Assembly: GCA_015178975.1 (NCBI GenBank) | Contig: WHVD01000013.1 | Span: 434,001 to 498,000, forward strand | DNA from: Hysterangium stoloniferum | Lineage: Eukaryota; Basidiomycota; Agaricomycetes; Hysterangiales; Hysterangiaceae | Direction of reading: 5' to 3' | Length of the DNA stretch: 64,000 bases | Shown here: positions 1 through 15,613 of the stretch, in pieces | Layout of the letters: each line of letters starts with the position of its first letter | How positions within the stretch are numbered: the first letter of the stretch is position 1 | Made by a program: the position numbers and the translations under genes | Notes under the pieces: generated by a model | Databases searched by the model: none | Told to the model about the DNA's origin: nothing | The model's input: only the letters and a program-made list of their open reading frames with translations

Positions 1-552
1 GTCGCTGGGTCAGATCCACAGGTGTGTGCAGCGAAATGGGGTTACAACTTCATTATATTGATGACTTGGCCGTATTTGCAGAATCTATATTATTACGCCC
101 TGGCTAGTTCACCAACGCATACTGAGGAAGATGTTCGCGTCCGTAAAGCGTTATTACGCTCTCACCAGCCTACATATTATCCCTCAGTTCCAACTTATCT
201 TCAAGCGCCGCCACCTCAACCTATGTACATTCAATCGGCCAATGCGAGCCCATTGCACCCACTGCCATCCTTCCGTTATCTGCAACCACATCATTCGCAT
301 TTCGATCAATATAGCTACTTTAACACTGATGCTAATTACCGAAGCAACCTGTCGTTCCCTCCAACTCGCTTGCAAGCGGAAGCTGGTGGTCCGCCTGCCC
401 AGCCTGATTATGCGCCGCCACCTCAGACGCAAGGCAATCGAGTCCTTGTAGCCCCATTCGCCAATGCTGGTCCACCAGGGGTGCAGTGGGCTTCTCAGCA
501 GCCGTACTCCCACGCGTATTTGCATGCCCGATACGCCTCGCCACAAGTCTAA
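1..552 (+). CDS. 3' exon of an unknown Pro/Tyr-rich protein (5' end outside window or unresolved)
   Basis: An open frame runs to the TAA at 550-552. From about position 100 the translation is rich in Pro, Tyr, Gln and Ser with little predicted structure, for example SHQPTYYPSVPTYLQAPPPQ and PDYAPPPQTQGN. This looks like the low-complexity tail of a regulatory or scaffold protein. Nothing in it is a recognisable domain, and I cannot name a family. The first roughly 90 bases may be intron or an upstream exon; no start is convincing. I see a real terminal exon as more likely than chance because the compositional bias persists for about 150 codons, but the assignment is tentative. Confidence 0.45.
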   Translation, partial: VAGSDPQVCAAKWGYNFIILMTWPYLQNLYYYALASSPTHTEEDVRVRKALLRSHQPTYYPSVPTYLQAPPPQPMYIQSANASPLHPLPSFRYLQPHHSHFDQYSYFNTDANYRSNLSFPPTRLQAEAGGPPAQPDYAPPPQTQGNRVLVAPFANAGPPGVQWASQQPYSHAYLHARYASPQV

Positions 553-2120
553 GTCTCGAAATGATCCCATTCAGTTTAAATCGTCATCCGGTCTCGGTTC
601 ACATTATTCCGCAATCCAATACATTTGTTTGTCTAGAACCACTTCGCATGTCTCATTTCTCTCCCACATTGCATTAGCTGTTTTCGTTTTATCAGGACTT
701 GTTTATTTGTTAGCAAAGTCAAATCCCCCATTTTGCATTTTCTCTCATTTATCATTAGTCTACCCCCATCACACCTCTGGCTCTCAGCCAAGCATTTCTG
801 TACCAGTCTATGAAATCTCACAATACAATATGTTCGAGCATGCTTTTTGTCTTCGGAGCTAAGAAGATTGATGATGACTAGGGTTCAAATTGCGTGATAT
901 GCAATCTCACTCAGTCCGGTTACAGGTGTCGGAAAAACAGTATTTGCTAGCGATGGATTCAGTAAGGTGAAATATACTTAGTACTTGGACAGCCCTTGGC
1001 GAACCTGTGCAAGGGACAAACTCTTTTCACATATTGGGGTGTATGATCAAGTGATATTGCGGCACCTTTCGGAAGCAGAGTGCGCAGTTGCTCGATATGA
1101 CGAACAGATATAAAAGGGACATGAAGGCCATCTAAGACAGGCTGGCGAGGGGGAGAACTAGACTTCCGCCATCGTCATGATCAGGGCGAACCTTTCTCCG
1201 GGGCACACCCAAGGCCGTCACAATTTCGGCGTTGATTTGCAAAATTTCAACAATGCGACGCGTTATTGGCTTGCACTGCCTTGTGCTCGCCGCTCGAAAA
1301 TATTTTACTATATAATGAATGGTCTTTTTTTAGCGTCCGTGAGTCGGTGGACGGGGGGTCGCATTGCACACCCATGTCGTATACTTGGCCCTTTTGAGAC
1401 AACGACCTTTGATGATCAGACAGGATACTAGTGCACAAGTCAACGTCACAGCGGCTTAGTGAACTGAATCTCCTCGGCACAAAGGGCCTTTTTGTGAAAG
1501 GGGACTCGGCAACTCGACGCGTATAATTACACGCCATCCGCCCGGAATTGCCGTAATAATAGCACACACGGACTGAGTTCCAAAGTCGCCAGAGAGACAG
1601 CAGGCGACAGCCGGCGCTAGGATGGGATCACAATAAACGCCGATAGGACTCTTCAAATTGCGAGTGACTGTCAGACAAGTGGCAGAACAGGTGTTTCAAA
1701 GTGAAAAAAAAACGCTCTCACCGCCAAGTGCAAAGCCGGTGGGTAAGCTAAATCGACATCTCAACCATGCGCCAATGCGAAGCTTGGAGCCTCAAGGCAT
1801 GCTAACGCAATCACTAATAGCCTCGGGAACTTCCATGGACAGCGTTGGGAGAACCCAGGGGATCCGACATAAAGCTGAGCAGGGAAGCGAATGTGTAGGT
1901 GGGATTGAATGGCATCTCATTAACATGAAAGATTATCAGCGTATAGAAATCACTGGAAGATCAAACATTTATGTCTATCCTGTTTAATTACATATGTATT
2001 ATTTCTGGTTGTCTGGCTGCGGGACACAAAGCGTGTGGATCCAGGCAGGCCATTATGGGCGTCTGTCGACGTGTAGCGATCGTGTGTTTTCAGAGCCAAT
2101 CACACTTGGACTACTTTCCC
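553..2120. other. intergenic, no gene seen
   Basis: Only short scattered open frames with no recognisable similarity lie here. It probably holds the 3' UTR of the left-edge gene and the promoter of the SPO22 gene. No repeat structure was noticed. Confidence 0.5.
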
Positions 2121-5100
2121 ATGTCAGGCAAAAAGCGGAAGGCAGGAGCTCTCCTAGGCGTTCAGGAATTATACGACTCTATCACTGGCACGTATCTGAC
2201 TTTTCATGTATCGCCAAGTGTCTGCTTTTACCTCTGTCAACCCCAGACTTGATCATACAAATTAAGCCCAAACTCTCAGGCAACAAGGGCAACAATGCCA
2301 CTTTAATCACAGAACTGCACAGGCTCGCGAATCTTGCCGAGTCATTCACTGAGCAGCGACCGCGTTCCAACAATGGCTGGCTCACTTTAGCTGACGACCT
2401 TGACAGGGAAGGTCAGTATCACTTACGCCCCCCCCCCCCCCCCCTTTTCTTGCTTTATGACCCTCTCGGAGTGGCCGTCTCACCTGTTGTCCACGCTTAT
2501 TAATAGGCGTCAATCTGTGGAATACCTCGGGAATACTTCGTCAAGGAAAGGACCAAGAAGATCTCAAATTGTTCGCCGCTCGTGAGTAACCTCAGGCTCC
2601 AGAGGCTCCCGCATGCCGGCTACTGAGCGCCATCCTGCACTGCCTGCATGCTTAGTTCGGCTTGCGGCTTTCCGATTGATAGAGGCTGGCTTGGAGCAGA
2701 AGCCTGGCATTGAGAGTAGGCTCTCGTTTCCAATTCCTCTTTGGCCATATTGTACATCCCATGACTCCGCTCCGCCGCTCTAGCGTTGTTGCACGTGTTA
2801 CAATTGGCAAGCAAAACAGGGTCCGCCCTTTCAGGTTTTATTCATCAATCAACGTGTCGTCGCTGAAGAACACTCACCCGCGTGCGTAAATATAGACATA
2901 CAAAGTCATGATATGGCAGGCACTGTTCTCGGTGCTGCAGCCAAGGTCCGTTCATGTATGCTATGCACAATCCCGGTGAATTATCTTCTTGGGTGATATT
3001 ATCAGATCGAAGAACTACTTTGCAATGGGGATATCCCTGAAGCTATGTATGCTCAATCAAAATCTCGCGCCTTGATTGTATACTATACTTGTCGAATGGA
3101 AGCTGTGAGATCGCTTTCGTCCATGTTATCCCACGATGCCTTCATTTGGCCTGTCCATTTTTAGGCTTGGAAGGAAGGTAATGAAGGGGTGGCTCAGTTT
3201 ATGCTCCGCAAAATCACAGGCACGGCACCTATTTTGGTCATTTGTTCTAATTAACCCCCATGATTTTAGAGGGCAATGAGCGACGCCTCTCCCATCTATC
3301 GGCACAAGATGTGAGTCTTCTTTTCCTCAAACACGCTGATGCCGCCAGCGGATGTTGAGGCGGGTCGGTTAGCGAGAACAGCTAGCCTCAAAAATTCTTG
3401 AAATTGGTAAAGCTATTGCACGCGAAGGAAGCGCAGCAGGCAAGCATAAATCTGGCGTGATTCGAGATGAGAAGCGAGCTCAAGACGCCGTGAAATGGAT
3501 CCAGAAGTCGCTGGCTCTGATAGAAAACTTAGTCATCGGCGAAACTACCGGGATATTGGAACTCAAGGCAAGTTTCCTTCTGTTTACTTCACTTTATATT
3601 GTACTTCGTGAGTCTTATCAAGTCTGTGTTTACTAATAACCATGGATTCAAAAATAGAGAGCCGTCCTGCGTAATTTAGGTGATATCCCCGCACGAGCAG
3701 TTGTTACGGTGTTAACTCTACTGATTGCAATATCCTAGCTCGAGTTTACTATCTTGCTTCTGCGACAGATGATGAAAATTTGAACAAAGCTGAAGCTACC
3801 TTACATGAATTAATCACCTCTATTGATGACACCTGTGATAGAGTGGGTTTGATGCGCGGCGCCCCACTTTCTCTAAATTCAACTCGTCTCTGAGATAACT
3901 CCAAATTTAGAAAAGTTCAGAATTTCAGCAAGTGCGATGGATGCGTCTTGCCGTGTTGAAACGAAGGCATGCAACCGACAATTCTATGCTTGAAGGTGAG
4001 GGTTATTAATTAACAATAGTATCTGATCCAGGCTCTTCATAAGGTTATCTAGCATTTCAATCTATTATTGAGCATTCGAGTCTCACAGAAACCGAAGTGT
4101 CCGAGTGAGATCTTCGGATTTTTTGCCTAATTTATGTCGGTTGATTAGATTACGACAGTATTCTCCAGGAGCTGCGTGGCATGGCGCAGCATCAGTCAGT
4201 TAACTGTAGATCATCTCTTTTCGACCGACCTAAAATTTTTGAAGCGCGCTGGTAATGCAAGTGAACGAGCATCTCCTTGAGGCCTCTCTCGCATCAGAGA
4301 GTTCCGGGAGACCTTTTATTGACAAAATTTTATTTGCCTCGATCTTCCATTGTTCTAGAGACTCCGATCATGAGAGGGCTATTAGTGCTGTTCGGAAAAT
4401 ATGTTCCCGTGAGCACAAAAAAAAAACGCTTTGACAGGCATCCCGACGCCACATCTTTAGGCATTGCAGATAGGGATGATTATGAACTTCAAAAGGTGCC
4501 AACAACTGCATGTCAATCGGTCTGGAATTCCATTGGTTGGGCCAGATTCTTCTGATTGATATTGGCTTCAGCTTTTATGGCAGTTTGGTAACCGTCATTA
4601 TAACGCCAAGGCCTGGTATAAGGCAGCGGACTGGTTCTTGCTAGGAACTCACGATGCATTCAAATCAATGGCAAAAACTAACTATTCAAGGTGTCTTCGA
4701 AAAGCCGCGCTGTGTTACATTCAGCAGCAGGAGTACGCCCTTGCCACAACTGTTATTCGACGTTGTCGTAACAATGAAGCTGCCACGCATTACGTAGTCT
4801 TATTGATTGCGATGCATCAGGGTGAGGCCATCACACATGTGCTTTTGGACAGTTTGACAAATTGCTATTTTTAGGACTTGAAGCTGATGGTGTGTAATTC
4901 CTGTCTTTACGCATCACTTGTGATTAATTTTCGGGGTAATGACATCGGTACCGTAGCCATACATGCAGTGGAAGACATGGTCCAAGCGAAAGATTTTGAT
5001 AAAAGAATGCTTTTGCTAGCAACGCAGCTTGCGCATGATGCCAATCTAAAAACACTTTTACTCACGATTCTGGATTCTTTGCTTAGCTTTTTAAAGTGTC

Positions 5101-6826
5101 AGGGAGGTTTCGAAAATGAAATAGAAGCACTTACTATGGTCCGGTGAGATACTTTAGGGGATCGATCACATTATCGCTTCCTACTAAAGCCAGCCCATAG
5201 TTGCATCATCCGTCTAGTAATCGAGCTCATCAAGCAACCTGCTGCGGAATTGTTAGCGCAACCGGTCTCGTCGCAACTTTATGATCTAACTTGAATGATA
5301 GAAAATGCCTAGTTTCAACTCTGATTGGACACTTTCGAACAGGTAAGCTGTCAAAGTATATGCACTATACTCAGATAGTGGGTCAATATGCGAGGTCACA
5401 CAGCACAAGCCATATGTGAATCTACATTAGTAAAGAAAGAACTTCCCATAATCGTCAAAGAACTGTCATGGTTATGGCGCACAGCCTATAATATTGCAGT
5501 CCAAGGATGCTCAGATTGGGATGGGGAGTTTGAAGAGCAATTTGCAGATTTGTTTGATCTTTCCCGTGCCGTAATGACTGTTCCTTTTGCAGCCCCTTCT
5601 AGCACTAACGATCTGTAGTTTATGGAGTCATACCAAAAGGCATCAGTTACTGATTCCGACCCAGCTGTACACGGTCATATGATTTTAGCCATCTTTTGCA
5701 GTATATCCTGCCGCACCTTCGCAATTCGCCGGCTCAAAGAAAGTTTGGATCAGGTTCGTACTTAGGGCGTTCGCTGGGCCTTTCATTTATATAGATGTAG
5801 ACGGACGCGAGGAATCGAATCTGTCGTGATATCCAGACATTCAAAGGGGTCGTTCATTCAGCACGCAATAGGGGACAGATGCAGAATGCCGCCGAGGAAG
5901 ATCGAATAAAGTCGTTCATTCACGTCGCTCTTGTCTTCGAAACCGAGCAGCGCTGCGCATTGAATGACTGGGGAGGACTATTAACCTCAATCGAGGTCCG
6001 TGAGAGATTTAGTCTGATTCATTGCCTTCTGCAAGGGTATTGTATCAGGAAGCATCGGCCTCATCTCAAGTGAAAGCGGGCACTTTCGAGGCGATGGCAG
6101 ATATTTTAGTAGGTTATTCTCTTGAAACTTGTCTTTCCGGCTGAACCCCTGTTCAGTGGGTAGAGAAGACATGTCCAGTTAACGGTTAGTGCGTCATCTC
6201 AGAACGTAATTGTGAGAATAGGTTCGTTATTACGAAAACGCCTAGTATTATATGCGGCACTCGAGGCAATATTACACGCGTGCCTGGACCTAAACTATAT
6301 ATCTGTAGAGAAATTCTCGCGGTGGTTGCGTGCCATCTGCACGATTCTCCTTGCAAAGAATACGGTGACGGATAGGGCTAAAGCCGTCGGCTATATCGAG
6401 CAAGCCGTGAGCGTGCTTGAGGACAATTGTCAGGAGGGATCGGAAAATGCAAGCTTTCAGTGTCACATTGTTCGGCCATGGGTTGACTGGGCGACAGATC
6501 TATCCAATGGATGAAAGGCAGTGGCTTCTAAGCACATCATATAACACAGGGGTGGAGTGTCTGGCGTAAGTCTCGGTTCGGTTCTGGCTCCCATATGTCA
6601 CAGCGTTCATCCAATATAGCGCATCACATCTTGACGAGGCCAAACGTTGGTTCGAGTCTGCGACAATGATATCCCGATACGTCCCCGAAGGGAAGGAGCG
6701 AGCTGAAAGGGTGCGTATTGATTAGCCGCATTCTCAGAGGAGAAACTCTGACAAGGTGAGTATCAGATATCGGAAACATATGGTGCCCTTCTTGCGCGCT
6801 ACGCAGACCATGCTACGGCAATCTAA
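2121..6826 (+). CDS. SPO22: SPO22/ZIP4-like meiosis protein (many introns)
   Basis: ZIP4/SPO22 proteins are TPR-like scaffolds of the meiotic ZMM group that promote synaptonemal complex assembly and crossover formation on meiotic chromosomes. The proposed start is ATG 2121 (MSGKKRKAGALLG). Exons then read ELHRLANLAESFTEQRPRSN, GWLTLADDLDREG|VNLWNTSG, LLHVLQLASKT and WKEGNEGVAQFMLRKIT. They continue with LASKILEIGKAIAREGS, KPFIDKILFA-like text, LLWQFGNRHYNAKAWYKAAD and KAALCYIQQQEYALAT, and end with ISETYGALLARYAD and TAA at 6824-6826. This order and wording match the SPO22 domain throughout. At least a dozen introns are needed, three of them apparently GC-AG. Around 4140-4270 and 4400-4440 I could not join exons in frame, so a frameshift, an unrecognised splice or an assembly error is possible there. 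Intron 2 contains a 17-base C run at 2428-2444. Family assignment is firm; the exact exon structure is not. Confidence 0.75.
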
Positions 6827-7244
6827 GTCGGTGGGGAATGATGTAGTTCTGTCAACCTGAGACGGTCGGGAATGATGTAGTTCTGTTGTACTGTACTAGT
6901 AAGCAACACTTGGTCATTTCTCGGTCTGTCGTGGCTTGTGCTGTAGCAGATTTGTATTTACATGTTCTGAATGGAAGCCATTTTAAGCCTGGAGTTTCAG
7001 TGAAAGATCCGCGATCTACCGTCTCACGTCCTCCAGTGGGACGGTTACAATAACTAACAGGTTTGTCAGTGGCCACTAACTGCGAACTGAGGGACCTGGC
7101 TTGATCACTCCAAAGTAGGCTAAATATTTGGCAGACGTACGAATAGGAGTGGACTTCACATCGGCACAGACCCATTTGTTATCTATCTACGTATCCGCGT
7201 GTGTTTTTGAAGTCACCAACCCTCAAAGTTGTCTGTGGCCACAC
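6827..7244. other. intergenic between SPO22 and the kinase-like gene
   Basis: No gene is apparent. A 21-base segment (gtcgggaatgatgtagttctg and a near copy) occurs twice at about 6831-6886, a short direct repeat just past the SPO22 stop codon. The rest is probably the 3' UTR of one gene and the promoter of the next. Confidence 0.45.
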
Positions 7245-8200
7245 ATGGATCATATGGCAAAGGAACTTGCTGTGTCTCTTCTCGAACGATTGTCCGAGCA
7301 AGTTATCTGTCTATATTTTTACGGTTCTATTTGATCACATCTTCTAATAGCCTCTCCCCTACTTCTCGGCTGTGTGTTGGAATATCAGGTGTGCCCGGTG
7401 CCGGCAAGGTATTAATCAATATCAAGCTCCATTCTCTCAGACTTACCCTAGCACCATAGACAACCCTTTCAAAACATATACAATTTCATGTGAATGCGCT
7501 CTTCGCAGTTTCTCATACCGATACACAAGATCCTGTGGCTATTGTAATTCCCTTGGATGGTTGGCACTTAACCCGCAGCAGATTGGATACATTCCCTGAT
7601 CCCAAACTGGCCCACGACCGACGGGGAGCGCATTGGACATTTGATGGTGACCTGATCGCTTCTCTGAAATTCATGATGCTAAGACTGCACTAAGGAAACG
7701 GCTACGTGTCATTTCTCGAGCGCCTCCGCAGACCCATCTCTGCTGTGAACGTGACAGCGCCGTCCTTCTCGCACTCTCTTAAAGATCCGATTATAGACGA
7801 TGTCGTCGTTCAACCTCACCATCGGATCGTCATCATTGAAGGACTGTACGTATTTCTAGCCATAGAACCCTGGATAAAGGCCGCGAAATCCCTAGATGAA
7901 AGATGGTTCGTCACGGTCGATCCGGAAAAGGGAAAGGAGAGGCTTTGTAGACGTCATGTGGAAACTGGTGTCGCAAATGACTGGGAAGAAGCCGTCTGGA
8001 GAGCAGATAATAATGACATTCCAAGTGAGTAGGGGACAGGTAACATACCGCTACAAATACTTAATAATAATTATACACATTTAGATGGTGCGTTCATAGA
8101 AGCCAATATGCTTTCGCCAACTAGGTTCATTACAATCGATGAAGATTCTGACTTGACTGCGCTTGGACAAGTGGATAGCAATATTAGTCCAGATCCTTAA
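7245..8200 (+). CDS. P-loop uridine kinase / phosphoribulokinase-like protein
   Basis: This is a small P-loop kinase of the fungal uridine-kinase-like family (related to yeast YFH7 and S. pombe SPAC227.14); its physiological substrate is not established from sequence. Start chosen at ATG 7245 (MDHMAKELAVSLLERL). Walker A is GVPGAGKTT, split by an intron at 7409-7459. Next come IPLDGWHL, RRGAHWTFDG, GYVSFLERLRRP, APSFSHSLKDPI, and the Walker-B-like strand HRIVIIEGLYVFL. Further introns lie at 7647-7694, where splicing removes an apparent in-frame stop and restores TFDGNGYVSF, and at 8025-8084. The first intron (roughly 7292-7352) has no unambiguous donor in the right phase. The C-terminus is FITIDEDSDLTAL to TAA 8198-8200. 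The gene is tail-to-tail with UTP18, with only 37 bp between stop codons. Confidence 0.85.
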
Positions 8201-8237
8201 TGTTAGTGGATCATACGAGAATGTATTCACAGCAAAA

Positions 8238-10242
8238 TCAATTTGAAACGAAATGTCTAAGATTATACAACAATACTCTTCCTCGAGTATTTCCGATAGC
8301 AGCATATTCAGTGCCTGGCGAAAAGTCCATGGAAGTAATATGCCCTAACGGCGTTGCTGAAGTAGGCCAATTTGCAAATACGGTCAAGGAGGGTAAATGG
8401 ACCTAGTTGATCTAATTATCAAATGCAAAGCAGGGACTATGATGAAGACCCTACCATTTTTAGTTGATCCTTTTTATTTTTGCTGGAAAGCGCGAGAATT
8501 TGAGCGTCTTGATTAAAGCACATACTCGTTATGGCTGTGGTAAGATTGCCAATAGTCTTCAAGGGTTTGGGCGCCCCTGCTGGTGTACCGAATATGGTGC
8601 TGTCAGAACCGTAGACATTGACCAGACCCGTTTTAGACCTATTACCGAAGTTAATAAGGCAAAAAAATTTCGGGAAATTAATCACACCCTATGGCCAGGT
8701 ATGAGTTATTTTTGGAACCAGTCATCGTAACACTGCCAAACCCGCCGTCGTCCTTCCACCGCCGCAAACAGCGCCTGCTCACCATATCCCACAGATAAAC
8801 TTCCGCGTCTTCCCCAAGGGTCATTAATCTATTTTCGGCTGTCCACCAGATGTCCTTAACCCCAGAATTCATCTTCACATTGCCTACAACTTGGCCACCG
8901 CCATGGCGCCAATCCACGAGGTGCACGTAGCCCCTTCGCCCTGCCACGGCTAATGTATCCCCTGTTTGGGAAAAGGCACACGTATCCATACTGAGATCTG
9001 AATTATCGGGATTAGCGGCGTGAGTTCCCCAAAGACCACGGGGAGATCGGGTACAGGCGCCACTCTTCAGGTCGTATATGTAATAGAATGGACGGTGGCC
9101 CGTGAGGAGCACAGAAGAACCGCTAGGGTGGAACTGGGCATTTGTAATGGGAAGGGTTGGTATATGAACCGATTGGAGATGTGGGTTGGTATGCCCATCG
9201 ATCTAAGGAGAGCATAAGTGCACAATAATGACATGTCGATAATACAACTGACATTGAATAATCGCAATCTGCGATCCGCGCTAGCAGTCAAGAGGATAGA
9301 TATCGAAGGCGATGGATGGAATTTCACCGATCTAATCTCTCCTTCTGCTTTTGCAGATTGGTTGGCATCCCGTAACCGCTCTATAGAAATCTGTCCCTGC
9401 GGCAGCGATATTTGGGACGACAACAGTTTACCAGATGAATTGATAAATGATGTAATATGGTCCTCGTCCCCTGATGCACTCGCAGACTGAGAAGACTGAG
9501 AGGCTCTCCGCCGCTTTTTTCCACGCAGTATATCCCGAGCAGCCGATGCCCACTCAGGGGCGGGATTCATCTTTTCAAATCTAAAGTGAAGATCAGCATG
9601 TGCTTCTATCACGAGATACATGGCCTTACTGGCGACGAAGACGGGCCTCATAATCCCTGCCTTTGACAATGTCCTCCACAGGAGCATCACGTAGCTTCCG
9701 GAGTCGATTGTCTGATGCGAGAGAAACCTCAATATTCACATCATCGGGATCCACCCACGCCGCATTTTTCTTGCGATTCGAATTGAGTACTGCGGCTGCT
9801 CGTGAATCTCCTCTTTGTCTGCTATCATCCTGGGTCATTTGTTGCAGAGGGTCTTCATCTTTATCATCTTTATTGTAATCGATGGTATGGTTTGAATTTA
9901 ATAATAAGTCGTCAGGCAACCTTGATGGTCCAGCATTGTCAACATAGAATAGCTTCATAAATGTCAATAAAAGAAGAAAATTTTGGCTCTAATCCTCACA
10001 TCTGAGTCCATGAGATTCTCTAGTCCACCTCCTACGTCCACATCTAAATCATTGGCGACCGCTTCCTGGTTCGTAAAAACTCCTGTTGCAGCACTAGGGA
10101 AGCTTGTGCCGAAAAGAAGAGCCTCTAACCTCTTCTCTTCGTCGTCTTTGATGTTTTTGTCATTTAAAGCAGATTCATATCCTAAGGGATTCCCTTCGGA
10201 CGCGCCCTCTTGCGTTGTCGTCCTTTGTCGTTTTTTACCCAT
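8238..10242 (-). CDS. UTP18: U3 snoRNP / SSU processome WD40 protein UTP18
   Basis: UTP18 is a nucleolar WD-repeat subunit of the small-subunit processome that helps cleave pre-18S rRNA. Start taken at ATG 10242 (MGKKRQRTTTQEG); an upstream in-frame ATG at 10263 would add seven residues. An acidic/basic N-terminal part is followed by VKGRDYEARLRRQFEKMNPAP, typical of UTP18 orthologs, and then WD blades: VKFHPSPSISILLTASADRR, LLTGHRPFYYIYDLKSG, AVAGRRGYVHLVDWRHGG, GEDAEVYLWDM, and C-terminal SSKNKKDQLKMVHLPSL and GNTRGRVLLYNL. Introns inferred include 9953-9999, one inside RRQ|FEK, one after RLFN, one after AIG, and 8403-8454. With these the protein is complete to the stop at 8238-8240. The C-terminal exon is short and easily missed by automatic calling. 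Confidence 0.92.
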
Positions 10243-10924
10243 TTGTGAAAGGGAGGTTCTCAATAGACGCTCATGCTAATTTGCCTCCGTTCTCATTTTG
10301 CCACCGAGCCGGTCATCTCGGTCATGACTACAAAGGAGGATTTGCTCTGAGATCGATTCTCTGATTCATTGTACGTGTACCAATTTTCCCTCAAATTAAT
10401 CTATCACGTATTTCGAAATTCGAAGCCCCCTGAAAGCCAACCCACCAATTCCCATACTCATGTCTCGATTTTTATTGATTTTTGACTACAAGGTGATGAG
10501 GACACACGACGCTCATGTTGCTGCATGCAAATTGCAGTGTTTTACCAGTATTGTACAAATATATGGTGTACTGAGAGTATGTTTCGATACAGAGATACTC
10601 TAGCGACCATAGAGTGTATATGCATCGTGACGTTTTATATGATCGGAAAACATTTTAAAATCATAGAAGGCATATTACATGATTTTACCACCATCAGAAA
10701 GGAGTTTAATACCTCGGGAATATTATGTAATTTGTTGAAGATCCGTGAGTCTCCTGAACAGGGAAGAATATATACAAAAACGAAACCTCCACCACTGGTT
10801 TAATCACCAGCACTCGGTAAAGGTGTGCAGAAGGGCCAGTCAGCTCAAATTTGCACTCGCATTTTAAGATGCTCAGACAAGCACCCTTATTTGGAATATA
10901 CTTTTACAAATCTTCAAGTTGACA
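10243..10924. other. intergenic between UTP18 and MSE1
   Basis: AT-rich sequence with no convincing coding frame. It should contain the UTP18 promoter and the 3' UTR of the glutamyl-tRNA synthetase gene, since both are transcribed leftward. Confidence 0.5.
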
Positions 10925-13983
<3,059 letters not shown>

Positions 13984-15613
13984 TTAAGCCGGGAAGGGAT
14001 AGGCAGCTGGACTCTTAAAACCATTCTTTCCTACCGCTCGGACGCCCATAATCACATTATCCTTGTCGAGTAAAACCGTCACCTTGTTGACTTGTCCGAC
14101 GGGAATTATATGCGTCCAGAATGGCTCTGTAGTTGGACGCCATACCACTTCAAATCCAGCAAGGTTGGCGTCGCTCACCTCACTGCCGGCAACCCAGGTC
14201 AAAGTACTATTGTTGGTCAATACCGACGTATCAATCGTGACACTCTTAGGCGTTCCTGTGTATAATCAGCGTGGAAGACTGCTGGAATTCACTCTATCAC
14301 TTACCTGGAGCTTGCGCCAGTGACCACATCGCGGCCGCATTAACTCTTCCGACCCTTGCGGTGAATTCGAAATCCACAAACTCGGTCAGGTCGCCAAATT
14401 GCTTGCCGTCCTGAACTCGCACGTCTTGATGTTGGTGGGCAAAGTTTTCGACCGGCTCGGTAAAACGAGCAGCAGGGAATCCACGGGACAAGAAGGGCTC
14501 ATGATCGCCGCCTCGAAGGAACCTGTCTGCGCGATAAACGACTCGTACTTTGGAGTATTGGTGTTGTTAGTAATATTGAATGTATGCCCCGTCAAGCACG
14601 GTGACTCACCTGTCATATCTGTCGCTTCATTGGTGCCAACTTCAGCAACGAAGCGACCCAATTCACGTGCAGGAGAGTCGTTTTCTCCACCGATGGAAAT
14701 TCGCTCACTTTCCAACGATGGAGAGTCTGAAGATGGAATGCCTTGTGCGAACAGTCTGATACTATTTGGATCCTTACTGCCATCATCGCCGACAGGGCTC
14801 CCAACGATGTCGTTTGTGAACATGCCTTGCACATCGGTTTTTGCCTCTAAGAACTGCTGCGCCATGAAGTCAGACCCGAAAAGGCCTTGTTCTTCCCCTG
14901 CCACAGCAGCAAGGACAATCGTGGCTCCGGGGCGGTGTGTGGCCATAATACGCGCTAGCTCCATGGAAATCGCAACACCGGATGCATCGTCATCTGCGCC
15001 TGGTGCGTCGTCCACGTTATTCAAGATGCTAGTGACGCGAGAGTCGTAGTGACCAGACACCACGTATACACGGTTAGGATCGGTAGATCCTTTGATTGTC
15101 GCCAAAATGTTGGTAATCAATGTGGCATTCAGGAGAGAGCTGGTGGGACTCTGAGTGTAGCTTGGAGTAGTGACCGTCATAAACCCGCCCGAGGCAGCTG
15201 CAAAGGTGCGCATCTCAGAGGCAATCCAGTCCCGTGCCGCTCCAATGCCCCTCACTGGATCAGTTTGCGAGGAGGCCGTGTGTCGTGTACCAAATGAGAC
15301 AAGCTTGGTGATAATTGCCTCAATACGCACAGGATCAATCTGGGACATGATGCTCCGAAGTTCGTTGTCTGGGGCCTGTGTAGTGAATCGTTGACCAGGA
15401 CCGGGGGGCCAATCTCCAGCAAATGCGCATTGGTCACGGACACCGAGATCCCTAGCAGATAACTCTTCACTTCCGTGGTCTGACAGGCAAGAAATGCATC
15501 AGTTTGGCTATTGCACTGACCCTCCTGGCATTTAATCGCTTACCTGCGTGACCCCAGATTAATGGTACAAGTGCCACAAGCGCATATATTGTACTACTTT
15601 TGAATACAACCAT
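13984..15613 (-). CDS. secreted M28 family zinc aminopeptidase
   Basis: M28 peptidases use two zinc ions to remove N-terminal residues. The start at 15613 gives a signal peptide ([20 protein letters not shown]), followed after an intron by [20 protein letters not shown]. The catalytic domain shows the canonical zinc and catalytic motifs: VVSGHYDSR (first His ligand and catalytic Asp), PGADDDASG (bridging Asp), [10 protein letters not shown] (catalytic Glu and Glu ligand), TNDIVGS (Asp ligand) and, after an intron, [20 protein letters not shown] (last His ligand). It ends with [20 protein letters not shown] and a C-terminal beta-sandwich-like tail to the stop at 13984. All metal ligands appear present, so the enzyme should be active. 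Likely extracellular peptide scavenging. The in-frame junctions across introns near 14560-14610 and 15475-15545 support a functional gene. Confidence 0.93.

Noticed and set aside
2428..2444. C homopolymer as a possible regulatory element
   Set aside because: It lies inside an inferred SPO22 intron and is more simply a slippage tract.
7691..7693. In-frame TAA splitting the kinase-like gene
   Set aside because: It lies inside a 48-nt GT-AG intron (7647-7694); splicing restores the conserved TFDGNGYVSF text.
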